From Leminorella richardii (lineage in GTDB: Bacteria > Pseudomonadota > Gammaproteobacteria > Enterobacterales > Enterobacteriaceae): a stretch of 64,000 nucleotides of DNA. The stretch covers positions 489,501 to 553,500 of the forward strand of contig NZ_LS483470.1 in the NCBI RefSeq assembly GCF_900478135.1. The letters run 5' to 3'. This document shows, one piece after another, positions 43,885 through 52,020 of this stretch (position 1 is its first letter; each line of letters starts with the position of its first letter). A program made the position numbers and the translations under genes. The notes under the pieces are model-generated. The model did no database searches. It saw nothing but the letters and a program-made list of their open reading frames with translations, and was not told where the DNA came from.

Positions 43885-44877
43885 ATGAATATTTACCAAC
43901 TGATTGGCCATAGTGTAAAGCAAAACGCCTCCGATCTGCACCTTTGTGCCGGGCATTTGCCTGTCGCCCGTGTGAACGGTGATTTACGCACGCTAGACGA
44001 TGTGCCGCTGGAGCCGGAAGCGCTGTCCTCCGTGCTGATGTCACTGCTTAGCGCCGAGCAGCAGAGGCGCTTTTGGGAGGCTAGGCAGATGGACGTCGCG
44101 CTGAACGTTGAAGGAACGCGCCTGAGGGCAAACCTGTTTTTACAGTTCACTGGTGTGTCTGCGGCGTTACGCATAGTGAACAGTGCGCTGCCGACGATTG
44201 AGCAACTGGGCGTGCCGCCGGCGCTGGTCTCTGCGGCTGCCGAGCGGGATGGGCTAATTATTGTCAGCGGGGCAACCGGCAGCGGCAAGTCCACCACGCT
44301 TGCAGCACTGGTGGATGAAATGAACCAAAATCAGGAGCGCCACGTTATAACTCTTGAAGATCCCATTGAGTTTATTCACCGCTCACAGCGTAGCCTGATT
44401 CAGCAGCGAGAGATTGGCGTACACGTCAACGACTTTACTTCCGGCCTGCTGGCGGCGCTTAGGCAGGATCCTGATGTGATCCTGCTGGGAGAGCTGAGGG
44501 ATGTTGAAACTCTTCGCCTGGCGTTGACTGCCGCGGAAACCGGTCATCTGGTATTAGCGACTCTGCACACGCGCTCGGCGGCTATGGCGGTGGAACGTAT
44601 TGTTGACGCCTTTCCTTCTGGCGATAAGCCGTTTGTGAGTGTCCAGTTGGCTAACGCGCTCAAGTCCGTGGTCTGTCAGCGGCTGCTTCCCGGCAAGGCA
44701 GGGGGAAGGGTGGCGGCCTACGAAGTGCTGATCAACACGCCTGCCGTTGCTAACCTGATCCGCGAGGAAAAAAGTCATCAGATTGAGACCCAAATGCAGA
44801 CCGGCGCCGCCTTTGGCATGCAGACAATGGCACAGAGCATGACGAAATTAAGCGTTGCAGGTATGATTAGCGGGTAA
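43885..44877 (+). CDS. yggR: PilT-type twitching motility ATPase-like protein
   Basis: A 330-residue GspE/PilT ATPase: LHLCAGHLPVARVNGDL, Walker A GATGSGKSTTLAALVD, ITLEDPIEFIHRSQRSLI (Asp box), Walker B VILLGELRDVETLR, and LATLHTRSAAMAVERIVDAF (His box). It has the PilT layout, but the window has no other type IV pilus genes. The start ATG at 43885 replaces the longer open frame at 43834, which would run into yggS. In E. coli the yggR product is likewise an orphan PilT homologue. Confidence 0.9.
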   Translation: MNIYQLIGHSVKQNASDLHLCAGHLPVARVNGDLRTLDDVPLEPEALSSVLMSLLSAEQQRRFWEARQMDVALNVEGTRLRANLFLQFTGVSAALRIVNSALPTIEQLGVPPALVSAAAERDGLIIVSGATGSGKSTTLAALVDEMNQNQERHVITLEDPIEFIHRSQRSLIQQREIGVHVNDFTSGLLAALRQDPDVILLGELRDVETLRLALTAAETGHLVLATLHTRSAAMAVERIVDAFPSGDKPFVSVQLANALKSVVCQRLLPGKAGGRVAAYEVLINTPAVANLIREEKSHQIETQMQTGAAFGMQTMAQSMTKLSVAGMISG

Positions 44878-45026
44878 GGTCGCTTTTAGTCAATTCTAGC
44901 TAAGCGGCCTTTATTGAGCTCACTTTTTTGCCCTGCGTTATGCTCAGCGCCAGTCCGGCGTACGGTGCTTTTGGCCGAACGGGAGATAGCGAAAGAAAGG
45001 GAAGAATAAGAAGGATACGAAAGGCC

Positions 45027-45563
45027 GTGAAAGCGCTTAAAAGCATACTGATACTGATCGTTCTGGCCGCCGTAGGCGCCGCCGGATACTGGTATTACAC
45101 TCAACGCCTGCCAACTTACGGTTCAGAAGGCACGTTTGAAATTACGGTTGGTCTGCTGGATCCTAAAACGCAGCAGGCGATGCCCAAGACACCGTACTAC
45201 CTCGTGGTGATTAAAGACGGTGAAGTTGACCCAGCGTTTAAACAGCCTCTGTTTGGTGTAACCGATGCGGAGGGGCGTGCGGCAAAAATTATCAGCAGAA
45301 CACAGCTGAATGCCAACGACTACGTGCTGGTGGAAAAAGTCGGCAAGGGAGAATACGGAAAATACTTTGCTCTGCTAGGTACTGGAAATGCGATCCCTTT
45401 GCCTAACACCAAGTACACCATTACCGGCTGCGGCGATATTCCTGAATACAAGGGAACCTCTAACCGTCAGGGCTATACGGTTTACTATTCCGCAACCCAG
45501 GCCTGCAATATAAAAATGAGCATTGACTGGGGAAGCACTATCGACGGCCTGCTGAATCAGTAG
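45027..45563 (+). CDS. Membrane-anchored secreted protein of unknown function
   Basis: I do not recognise this protein. From GTG at 45027 it has about 178 residues: a basic start KALK, one membrane segment (SILILIVLAAVGAAGYWYY), then an extracytoplasmic domain rich in beta-type sequence (GTFEITVGLLDPKTQQAMPKTPYYLVV). Two cysteines lie near the C-terminal half. The frame is open to 44928, but the upstream peptide is not signal-like. It follows yggR by 149 bases on the same strand; a GC-rich inverted repeat (45580-45588 and 45599-45607) lies after the stop. Confidence 0.6.
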   Translation: MKALKSILILIVLAAVGAAGYWYYTQRLPTYGSEGTFEITVGLLDPKTQQAMPKTPYYLVVIKDGEVDPAFKQPLFGVTDAEGRAAKIISRTQLNANDYVLVEKVGKGEYGKYFALLGTGNAIPLPNTKYTITGCGDIPEYKGTSNRQGYTVYYSATQACNIKMSIDWGSTIDGLLNQ

Positions 45564-45706
45564 ACCCGCTTTATAGCTTTCCGCTCGGTGGTTGATTGCC
45601 GAGCGGAGAGTTAGATATGTGGGAATCAGAATTGTGGTAGCTAGAGCTATCAAACGCGAGTAAATAGATGGCTGCGTTGATAGATATTCGTTAGGTGATG
45701 GATGCG

Positions 45707-46129
45707 TCAGGACAAATTTTGTTCAAACCAGCTTTCCAGAATAACGACAGCTGAGGCGGCGTCTACGCTGCCTTTGTCCAGCGCCCGATAGCCGCCGCGA
45801 TCGAACAGCCCTGATTTTGCCTCAACCGTAGATAGCCGCTCGTCGTGCAGAGTAACTTGAACGCCGAACCTTCCGTGCAGCCTAAGAGCAAACTTTTTTG
45901 CCTGAGCGGTGACGGGCTGTTCGGTGCCGTCCATATTGAGCGGCAGGCCGACCACAACGAGGTCGGGTCGCCACTCTTTGAGCATTTTTTCAATTTGCTG
46001 CCAGTCAGGGGTGCCGTCTTTTGCTTTAAACGACGCCAGCGCCCGGGCTGTTCCGGTTATTTCCTGGCCAATAGCGGCGCCAATGCTGCGTGTTCCAAAG
46101 TCAAAGGCGATAACAGTGCGACTGGCCAT
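45707..46129 (-). CDS. ruvX: Holliday junction resolvase-like protein RuvX (YqgF)
   Basis: A 140-residue RNase H-fold protein: TVIAFDFGTRSIGAAIGQEITGTARAL (first catalytic Asp), VGLPLNMDGTEQPVT, DERLSTVEAKSGLF, and the C-terminal DAASAVVILESWF motif. YqgF trims 16S rRNA precursor and/or resolves junctions. It shares one base with the yqgE stop, so the pair is coupled as in E. coli. Confidence 0.95.
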   Translation of the reverse strand: MASRTVIAFDFGTRSIGAAIGQEITGTARALASFKAKDGTPDWQQIEKMLKEWRPDLVVVGLPLNMDGTEQPVTAQAKKFALRLHGRFGVQVTLHDERLSTVEAKSGLFDRGGYRALDKGSVDAASAVVILESWFEQNLS

Positions 46130-46692
46130 CAGGCGTGCCCCGCCTGAGAGGATATGGTGTGAATGTTGACGCCGAGCTTTTGCGCCGCAGCAGGCCAGCG
46201 TAAGTCGATAGGCGTGTGAAACAGGATTTGGCTGTCGGCTTCAACGGTCAGCCAGCTGTTTTCCATCAGCTCTTTTTCTAACTGACCGCTTTCCCAGCCG
46301 GAATAGCCCAGAGCAACCAGCGTTTCGTCTGGCTGTGAGGCGGAGCCCAGCGTTTCAAGCACGTCTTTTGATGACGTGATCATCACGTCGTCGGAAATCT
46401 GAATGCTGGAGGAAAAGCCGGGTTTCGGCGTGTGCAAAATGAATCCGCGATCGTCAGCCAGCGGCCCGCCGTCCAGTACTGGTCGGTTCAGGTGTTCTGG
46501 ATAGACCTTGAACGCCTGATCGATATTCAGCTGTGAAAGCATACCCCGGACCGTAAGCTCGGCAACAGGCTTGTTAATGATGAGCCCCATGGCGCCGTTT
46601 TTGCTGTGCTCGCATACGTAAACTACTGAATGGGCGAAGCGCGGATCTTCCAGCCCGGGCATGGCAATAAGAAAGTGGTGCTGTAAGTTCAT
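46129..46692 (-). CDS. yqgE: YqgE/AlgH family protein (DUF179)
   Basis: A 187-residue DUF179 protein: NLQHHFLIAMPGLEDPRFAHSVVYVCEHSKNGAMGLIINKP, VLDGGPLADDRGFILHT, and YSGWESGQLEKELMENSWL. Role is unproven; AlgH in Pseudomonas was linked to alginate regulation. It lies between gshB (106 bases away, across a hairpin at 46763-46789) and ruvX. Confidence 0.95.
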   Translation of the reverse strand: MNLQHHFLIAMPGLEDPRFAHSVVYVCEHSKNGAMGLIINKPVAELTVRGMLSQLNIDQAFKVYPEHLNRPVLDGGPLADDRGFILHTPKPGFSSSIQISDDVMITSSKDVLETLGSASQPDETLVALGYSGWESGQLEKELMENSWLTVEADSQILFHTPIDLRWPAAAQKLGVNIHTISSQAGHA

Positions 46693-46797
46693 GGAGTAAC
46701 CGTTAAAAAAGAGAATGGGATAACGTCGTTACCCCAAAAGCCAATTTTACGATGGCACACAACGCCCGCCAAGGGTAGCAAAGCGGGCGAATGATGA

Positions 46798-47745
46798 TTA
46801 GCCAACGCGGCGAGCGATGGCATCCATCAGCATGCCGGTAATAGAGACGTCCGGATAGGCCGCCTCGATCTCGCGAATGCAGGTGGGGCTAGTGACGTTG
46901 ATTTCAGTCAGCCTGTCGCCAATGATATCAAGCCCGACAAAAATCAGGCCTTTTTCTTTCAGAACCGGAGCCACGCTGCGGGCGATTTTCCAGTCGCTTT
47001 CCGTTAGCGGCCTTGCTTCACCACGGCCGCCTGCGGCTAGGTTACCGCGCGTTTCACCCTGCTTGGGAATGCGGGCTAGGCAGTAAGGCACCGGCTCGCC
47101 GTCAACAACCAGCACGCGCTTGTCGCCGTCGACAATCTGCGGCAAGAAGTTTTGCGCCATGCAGTACTGATTACCCAGATGAGTCAGGGTTTCAATAATC
47201 ACCGAAAGGTTAGGATCGTTGGGCTTAACGCGGAAAATGGAAGACCCACCCATGCCGTCCAGTGGCTTAAGGATAATATCGCCGTGTTTGTCATAAAACT
47301 GGCGGATCAGATCTTTGCTTCGGGTTACCAGTGTGGACGGCGTCAGCTCTGGGAACCAGGCGGTAAACAGCTTTTCGTTACAGTCGCGCAGGCTCTGGGG
47401 CTTATTGACGATAAGCGTCCCCTGGGCTTCGGCGCGTTCCAGAATATAGGTGGCGTAAATAAATTCGGTATCAAACGGTGGGTCTTTGCGCATCAGGATA
47501 ACGTTGAGGTCTGACAGCGCGATATCCTGTTCGCTGTGAAATTCAAACCAGCGATCGTAGTCATACTGAACGCTGAGGGTGCGGGTACGCGCACGGGCGA
47601 CGCCGGTATTCAGATACAGGTCGTTCATCTCCATATAGTGCAGCTCCCAGCCGCGCTTTTGGGCCTCCTGCAGCATGGCGAAGCTTGAATCTTTTTTGAG
47701 GTTGATGGAGGAAATGGGGTCCATCACGATACCAAGTTTGATCAT
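46798..47745 (-). CDS. gshB: Glutathione synthetase
   Basis: A 315-residue ATP-grasp enzyme: KLGIVMDPISSINLKKDSSFAMLQEAQKRG, ILMRKDPPFDTEFIYATYILERAE, LKPLDGMGGSSIFRV (ATP grasp) and INVTSPTCIREIEA. It joins glycine to gamma-glutamylcysteine. It is 12 bases downstream of rsmE on the minus strand, in the E. coli order. Confidence 0.96.
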   Translation of the reverse strand: MIKLGIVMDPISSINLKKDSSFAMLQEAQKRGWELHYMEMNDLYLNTGVARARTRTLSVQYDYDRWFEFHSEQDIALSDLNVILMRKDPPFDTEFIYATYILERAEAQGTLIVNKPQSLRDCNEKLFTAWFPELTPSTLVTRSKDLIRQFYDKHGDIILKPLDGMGGSSIFRVKPNDPNLSVIIETLTHLGNQYCMAQNFLPQIVDGDKRVLVVDGEPVPYCLARIPKQGETRGNLAAGGRGEARPLTESDWKIARSVAPVLKEKGLIFVGLDIIGDRLTEINVTSPTCIREIEAAYPDVSITGMLMDAIARRVG

Positions 47746-47756
47746 GTTTATCTCCG

Positions 47757-48489
47757 TTATCCCAGATCGCCAAAGCGAACCTGTAGGGCGGCAATCGCGG
47801 TCAGCGCGGCAGTTTCCGTACGCAGAACCCGAGGGCCAAGTAGAATATCAGTAAAGCCGTAGCGAGCAGTCATATCGATTTCATCCTGAGAAAGCCCGCC
47901 TTCAGGGCCTATCAGCAGGCGAACGTTGTTAACCGGCAGCGAAAGCGTGTTGATGCTTTGGCTGGCTCTCGGATGCAGGTTGAGTTTGAGATCGTCACCA
48001 GACTGAGCGCACCAGGTTTCGAGCGCTTCAACGGCGCGGATTTCCGGAATGCAGTTGCGTCCGCACTGTTCGCAGGCAGCCACGGCGATTTTTTTGCCAC
48101 TGCTGAACTTTCTTTTCCAGGCGCTCTTTTTCCAACCGCACGCCGCAGCGTTCCGAAATCAGCGGCGTAATGACGTTAACACCAAGCTCCACCGATTTTT
48201 GTATAGTGAACTCCATCTTTTCACCGCGAGAGATAACCTGACCCAGATGGAGATTGAGTGGTGATTCGCGATCGTCCTGCTGAGCGTCAAGCACGCGAAC
48301 GCGAACCTGCTTTTTGTCTACCTGAGTGATTTCAGCGTCGAAGACGCAGTTGCTGCCATCAAACAGGCTAAGCCTTTGTCCCGCTTGCATACGCAGAACG
48401 CGTCCAACGTGATTGGCGGCTTCATCGCTGAGCGCCAGTGAGTCAGCGATCGACAGCGGCTGTGGATGGTAGATGCGAGGTGCGCGCAT
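47757..48489 (-). pseudogene. rsmE: 16S rRNA (uracil1498-N3)-methyltransferase, apparent frameshift
   Basis: Two overlapping frames together make one RsmE. The N-terminal part (from ATG 48489: MRAPRIYHPQPLSI to KERLEKKVQQWQK) and the C-terminal part (AACEQCGRN, then HPRASQSINTL, RLLIGPEGGLS, the SAM-knot motif, and TDILLGPRVLRTETAAL) match E. coli RsmE on both sides of the break. The break is a run of seven T (seven A in the mRNA sense) at 48089-48095, where six would keep the frame. It is either a true mutation, a sequence error, or transcript slippage. Both halves are otherwise intact and well conserved, so loss of the gene is not certain. RsmE makes m3U1498. Confidence 0.85.
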
Positions 48490-48653
48490 AGTGTTTCTGG
48501 ATTTCCCGATAATTCGTTACGCTTCGGGCCTTTTACAGCCTAAAGACTTCACAGTATATATCAATCGTCGCGGGCGTTTACGGCCCGCGGCTATCAGTGT
48601 AATAGGCGATAAGATAACACAATCTGTAAAAGAGAGCCTAAACCCGGGATCAG

Positions 48654-49160
48654 TTAATCGGTCTCATTCAGCTTTAGCAGCGAGCCGCACTGCCTGCAGC
48701 GATATTCGCTCTCTTTTCGCAATATCCTGTTGTGCCTGCGTATTGTTAATTGATGAATCTGGCAGTCACAGCGGTAGCTGAAGGTTTTTCCCTGTACAGA
48801 AGCGACGTCAAAACGGTGGGTTCGGCAGGCGGAAACGCCGAGCACTTCTTCCATCATCCAGCGCCACTGTGGGCCGTGTGGCGAGACTCGGCCAAACTGA
48901 CGATAGACTAATAGATGAGCGAGCTCGTGGGGAACCACTTCATCAATAAAAGGCTGGCCGTTTTCCGCCAGAAGTACAGCGTTGAGGCGCATCTCCCACT
49001 GCGAAAGGTAGGCTGTACCCGCCGTTGTACCACGCTGCCGAAAGCTGATTTTCGGTTCGGGATAGTTAGCGTTCAGGCTGGCGTTGGCCTTCGCCAAATC
49101 GAGACGGAGACGGTCGATAACGGCCTGTTGAATGGCAATGGGGAGTCTTAGCGTTTTCAT
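48654..49160 (-). CDS. sprT: SprT family zinc metalloprotease-like protein
   Basis: A 168-residue protein with the HELAH zinc motif in EVVPHELAHLLVYRQFG (about residues 78-82) and a C-terminal zinc ribbon (CDCQIH...CRQCGSLL). Family members may act in DNA-protein crosslink or stress proteolysis; function in bacteria is not settled. In E. coli endA lies between sprT and rsmE, but here only 164 non-coding bases separate the two. Confidence 0.93.
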   Translation of the reverse strand: MKTLRLPIAIQQAVIDRLRLDLAKANASLNANYPEPKISFRQRGTTAGTAYLSQWEMRLNAVLLAENGQPFIDEVVPHELAHLLVYRQFGRVSPHGPQWRWMMEEVLGVSACRTHRFDVASVQGKTFSYRCDCQIHQLTIRRHNRILRKESEYRCRQCGSLLKLNETD

Positions 49161-49257
49161 TGGAAGCTAGCATAGTCAGAGAGAGGATCGGGGGCAAGGG
49201 GGAGATAAGGGAACCTTTAGCCGTTAGAGATACCAGCGGCTAAAGGCCCATGTATTT

Positions 49258-50346
49258 TTAATAGTAAGATATTTGAAACACACCAATGGATTCGAAGCTT
49301 CCCGCGGTGACTCTACTCCCATCTTTTACCAGCTGGCCGGTAAAGGGCATCGTAAAGTTAGCACTGGGAGCGGTAAATTTATAATCAATATTGGCTCTGA
49401 TATCTGCGTTAGGTGTCATGACATATCTGTTCGGTCCGACAATCTCTACACCAACTCCCTGTGCGGCACTGTCTCCCGTTAGCCTATTGGCAAGCAGCAT
49501 GTTTCCCGCACCTGTTGTTTTGGTTGTGGTTAGCTTGACAGAAACTTTGGGAGCCACGCTGCATGAGCCTGTGATGTTGATGGGCTTCACTGTTGTTAGG
49601 TTTTTATTGACTTGGCTAGTGGTGTAAGTGCCCAAATCAACAGTTTTAGGAGCGCTAAAGTTACAGGTGGTGCCTTTAATTGGAAGCTGAATGGAGCTGC
49701 TGTTGGCGCTTATCTTGATGTGCGGGTGCTCTCTGCCTGCGACATAGGGGGAACCGACAACAGCTTCACCAATCACTGTATTGGCTGCAGTTAACGACGT
49801 AAATCCGCTTGGTAATCCCGCATAGCTGGGGAGCTGATAAATTTCTACATGGGCTATCCAGGATCTGTTTACCATCATGTCATCACGGTTGTCCATATTG
49901 TGAAAGACATAGTCGGTCGTTGGGGTAGAGAAGAAGTTTAGCCCGAACGACTGATCTGTTGAGATAGCAACAGTATAGGCAAGCCCAGTTACGTTAGTTT
50001 TAAACAAGGCTTTCCCGTCAACGGCCGTGATGTATTCAGGGCTATAAGCAGTTTTTTGGAAGAGATTTTCGCCATCATCGCCTACTTGACAAATTGTTTT
50101 AAGGTTAGGAATAAGCCGGAAAATGATAGGACTGCTGCCGCTGATTTTCGTAGGGCTGGATACGGCGGAAACAATATTAATGTCAGGAAAGGGATATTGG
50201 GGTGTGGAACCAATGGCGACTTGGGTTCCGTCACCAAGGTCGAATTTACAGTCGATATTTGCCAGGCTTGAAAAAGAGGCAATGGTTAAAATCAAGAAAG
50301 CCAGCCTTATGGCTGGCCTTTTAAGAGAGTATTGAGATACTTTCAT
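49258..50346 (-). CDS. Orphan fimbrial adhesin/tip subunit
   Basis: A 362-residue secreted protein: signal peptide (RLAFLILTIASFSSLANI), a large N-terminal receptor-type domain, then a C-terminal pilin domain with the Cys pair in TTCNFSAPKTVDLGTYT and INITGSC. It ends in IGVFQISYY, the terminal aromatic pattern used for chaperone docking. This two-domain plan is that of FimH-type tip adhesins. No chaperone, usher or major pilin is nearby. ATG at 50346 is the probable start; base composition is lower in GC than in metK. The receptor cannot be inferred. Confidence 0.8.
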   Translation of the reverse strand: MKVSQYSLKRPAIRLAFLILTIASFSSLANIDCKFDLGDGTQVAIGSTPQYPFPDINIVSAVSSPTKISGSSPIIFRLIPNLKTICQVGDDGENLFQKTAYSPEYITAVDGKALFKTNVTGLAYTVAISTDQSFGLNFFSTPTTDYVFHNMDNRDDMMVNRSWIAHVEIYQLPSYAGLPSGFTSLTAANTVIGEAVVGSPYVAGREHPHIKISANSSSIQLPIKGTTCNFSAPKTVDLGTYTTSQVNKNLTTVKPINITGSCSVAPKVSVKLTTTKTTGAGNMLLANRLTGDSAAQGVGVEIVGPNRYVMTPNADIRANIDYKFTAPSANFTMPFTGQLVKDGSRVTAGSFESIGVFQISYY

Positions 50347-50383
50347 CAATACCTATCCTTTACTATTAGTAATGTTGGGTATT

Positions 50384-51538
50384 TTATTTTAACCCAGCAG
50401 CCTCGCGCAGGATAGTTGCGCGATCGACTTTTTCCCAAGGGAACTGTTCTCTTCCGAAATGACCATAAGCGGCCGTTTGCTTATAGATAGGCTGAATCAG
50501 ATCCAGCATGCTGATAAGGCCGTACGGACGCAGGTCAAAGTGCTCGCGAACCAGCTGAGTCAGTCGGTCGTGGGGGATTTTTTCTGTACCGAACGTTTCC
50601 AGCATGATGGAGGTCGGTTCTGCAACGCCGATAGCGTAGGAAACCTGAATTTCACAGCGGTCTGCCAGACCCGCAGCGACGATGTTTTTCGCCACGTAGC
50701 GAGCGGCATAGGCCGCTGAGCGGTCAACTTTAGACGGATCTTTACCGGAGAACGCGCCGCCGCCGTGGCGAGCCGCGCCGCCGTAGGTGTCAACGATAAT
50801 TTTACGGCCGGTTAAGCCACAGTCGCCCATAGGACCGCCGATAACGAAGCGCCCAGTTGGGTTGATAAAGTATTTGGTATTTGCCGTCAGCCACTCTTCT
50901 GGCAATACAGGCTTAACGATTTCTTCCATGACCGCTTCTTTCAGCGTGGTCTGATCGATATGCTCAGCGTGCTGAGTAGACAGGACCACTGCGTCAATGC
51001 CGGTAATTTTCCCGTTGTCGTACAGGAACGTTACCTGACTTTTAGCGTCCGGGCGCAGCCACGGCAGAGTGCCGTTTTTACGAACGAGCGCTTGGCGTTC
51101 CATCAGCCGATGGGCATAGGTAATTGGCGCAGGCATCAAAACGTCGGTTTCGTTGGTCGCGTAGCCAAACATGATGCCCTGATCGCCAGCGCCTTGTTCA
51201 AGAGGATCGCGACGGTCAACGCCCTGATTGATATCCGGTGACTGCTTTCCGATAGCGCTCAGTACGGCACAGGAATTGGCGTCAAAGCCCATATCCGAGT
51301 GGGTGTAGCCGATATCGCAAACAGTGCGGCGGGTCAGCTCTTCAATGTCGACCCAGGCGGATGTGGTGATTTCACCGCCTACCAACACCATGCCGGTCTT
51401 AATGTAGGTTTCACAGGCAACGCGCGCTTTGGGATCCTGCTCGAGGATAGCGTCAAGGACGGCGTCGGAAATTTGGTCGGCGATCTTGTCAGGATGGCCT
51501 TCAGATACGGATTCGGAAGTAAACAGATGTTGAGCCAT
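50384..51538 (-). CDS. metK: S-adenosylmethionine synthase
   Basis: A 384-residue enzyme identical in plan to E. coli MetK: MAQHLFTSESVSEGHPDKIADQISD, GEITTSAWVDIEELTR, DQGIMFGYATNETD, TGRFVIGGPMGDCGLTGRKII and GGGAFSGKDPSKVDRSAAYAARY. It makes SAM from methionine and ATP. ATG at 51538 is the family start although the frame is open to 51637. A MetJ-like operator overlaps its promoter about 110 bases upstream. In E. coli galP lies next to it; here the adhesin takes that place. Confidence 0.97.
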   Translation of the reverse strand: MAQHLFTSESVSEGHPDKIADQISDAVLDAILEQDPKARVACETYIKTGMVLVGGEITTSAWVDIEELTRRTVCDIGYTHSDMGFDANSCAVLSAIGKQSPDINQGVDRRDPLEQGAGDQGIMFGYATNETDVLMPAPITYAHRLMERQALVRKNGTLPWLRPDAKSQVTFLYDNGKITGIDAVVLSTQHAEHIDQTTLKEAVMEEIVKPVLPEEWLTANTKYFINPTGRFVIGGPMGDCGLTGRKIIVDTYGGAARHGGGAFSGKDPSKVDRSAAYAARYVAKNIVAAGLADRCEIQVSYAIGVAEPTSIMLETFGTEKIPHDRLTQLVREHFDLRPYGLISMLDLIQPIYKQTAAYGHFGREQFPWEKVDRATILREAAGLK

Positions 51539-51646
51539 TTCTTCTTTTACCTCTAGAGCAATGTAAATTCGGTGTGATGCAAGGGCGCTGTGGCAGAACG
51601 CAAAATAAAGGCGTAAACGGAGAGCCGCAAAATGCATCGATTAATC

Positions 51647-51675
51647 AGTATAGACGGATTAACTTCTGGATGGCT
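51647..51675 (-). promoter_or_regulatory. metK: Candidate metK promoter overlapped by MetJ boxes
   Basis: Three adjacent 8-mers, AGACGGAT (51652-51659), TAACTTCT (51660-51667) and GGATGGCT (51668-51675), match the met box AGACGTCT at 6, 5 and 5 of 8 positions. They overlap a minus-strand -10 TATACT (51647-51652), with a weak -35 TAGCCA-like site 18 bases upstream. Repression by MetJ with SAM would be expected. The rest of the 482-base metK-speA gap (51539-52020) has no gene I can support. Confidence 0.5.
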
Positions 51676-52020
51676 ATTCTAAGGATCTGCGGTTCTAATT
51701 GCCAGTTGTTTTTTTATGTGAAATTATATAACTTAATGTAATTAAAGAAAGTTTCTTAAAATAGTGTGAAGTTGATCGATCTGCCTAGAGAGATATGATT
51801 TCCCTCCATAATTGTCTATCCTTATGCGGTCGCCGCCGCCTTTCTGTTTTTCTGTCATGTGCGTATCTAACGTGGCATCCACGAGAACAGTAAAAGTCGT
51901 TCCGGAAGGGCACCGTTTACCAAAACCGTCCCCAATGTTGCGATAATATTGGGTTCTGCTTTCTGTTTTTTATTGTGGGGCGACTTAGGCTCGCTCCCGG
52001 CACTAAGAGGTTTTGCTGTG

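Noticed and set aside
43885..44877. A type IV pilus locus
   Set aside because: Only the orphan PilT-like yggR is present, as in E. coli; no pilin, PilB, PilC or PilQ genes are in the window.
47757..48489. Programmed ribosomal frameshift in rsmE
   Set aside because: Restoring the frame needs a +1 shift on A7, without the stop or structure expected for known programmed sites, and E. coli RsmE needs none. Error, mutation or transcript slippage is more likely.
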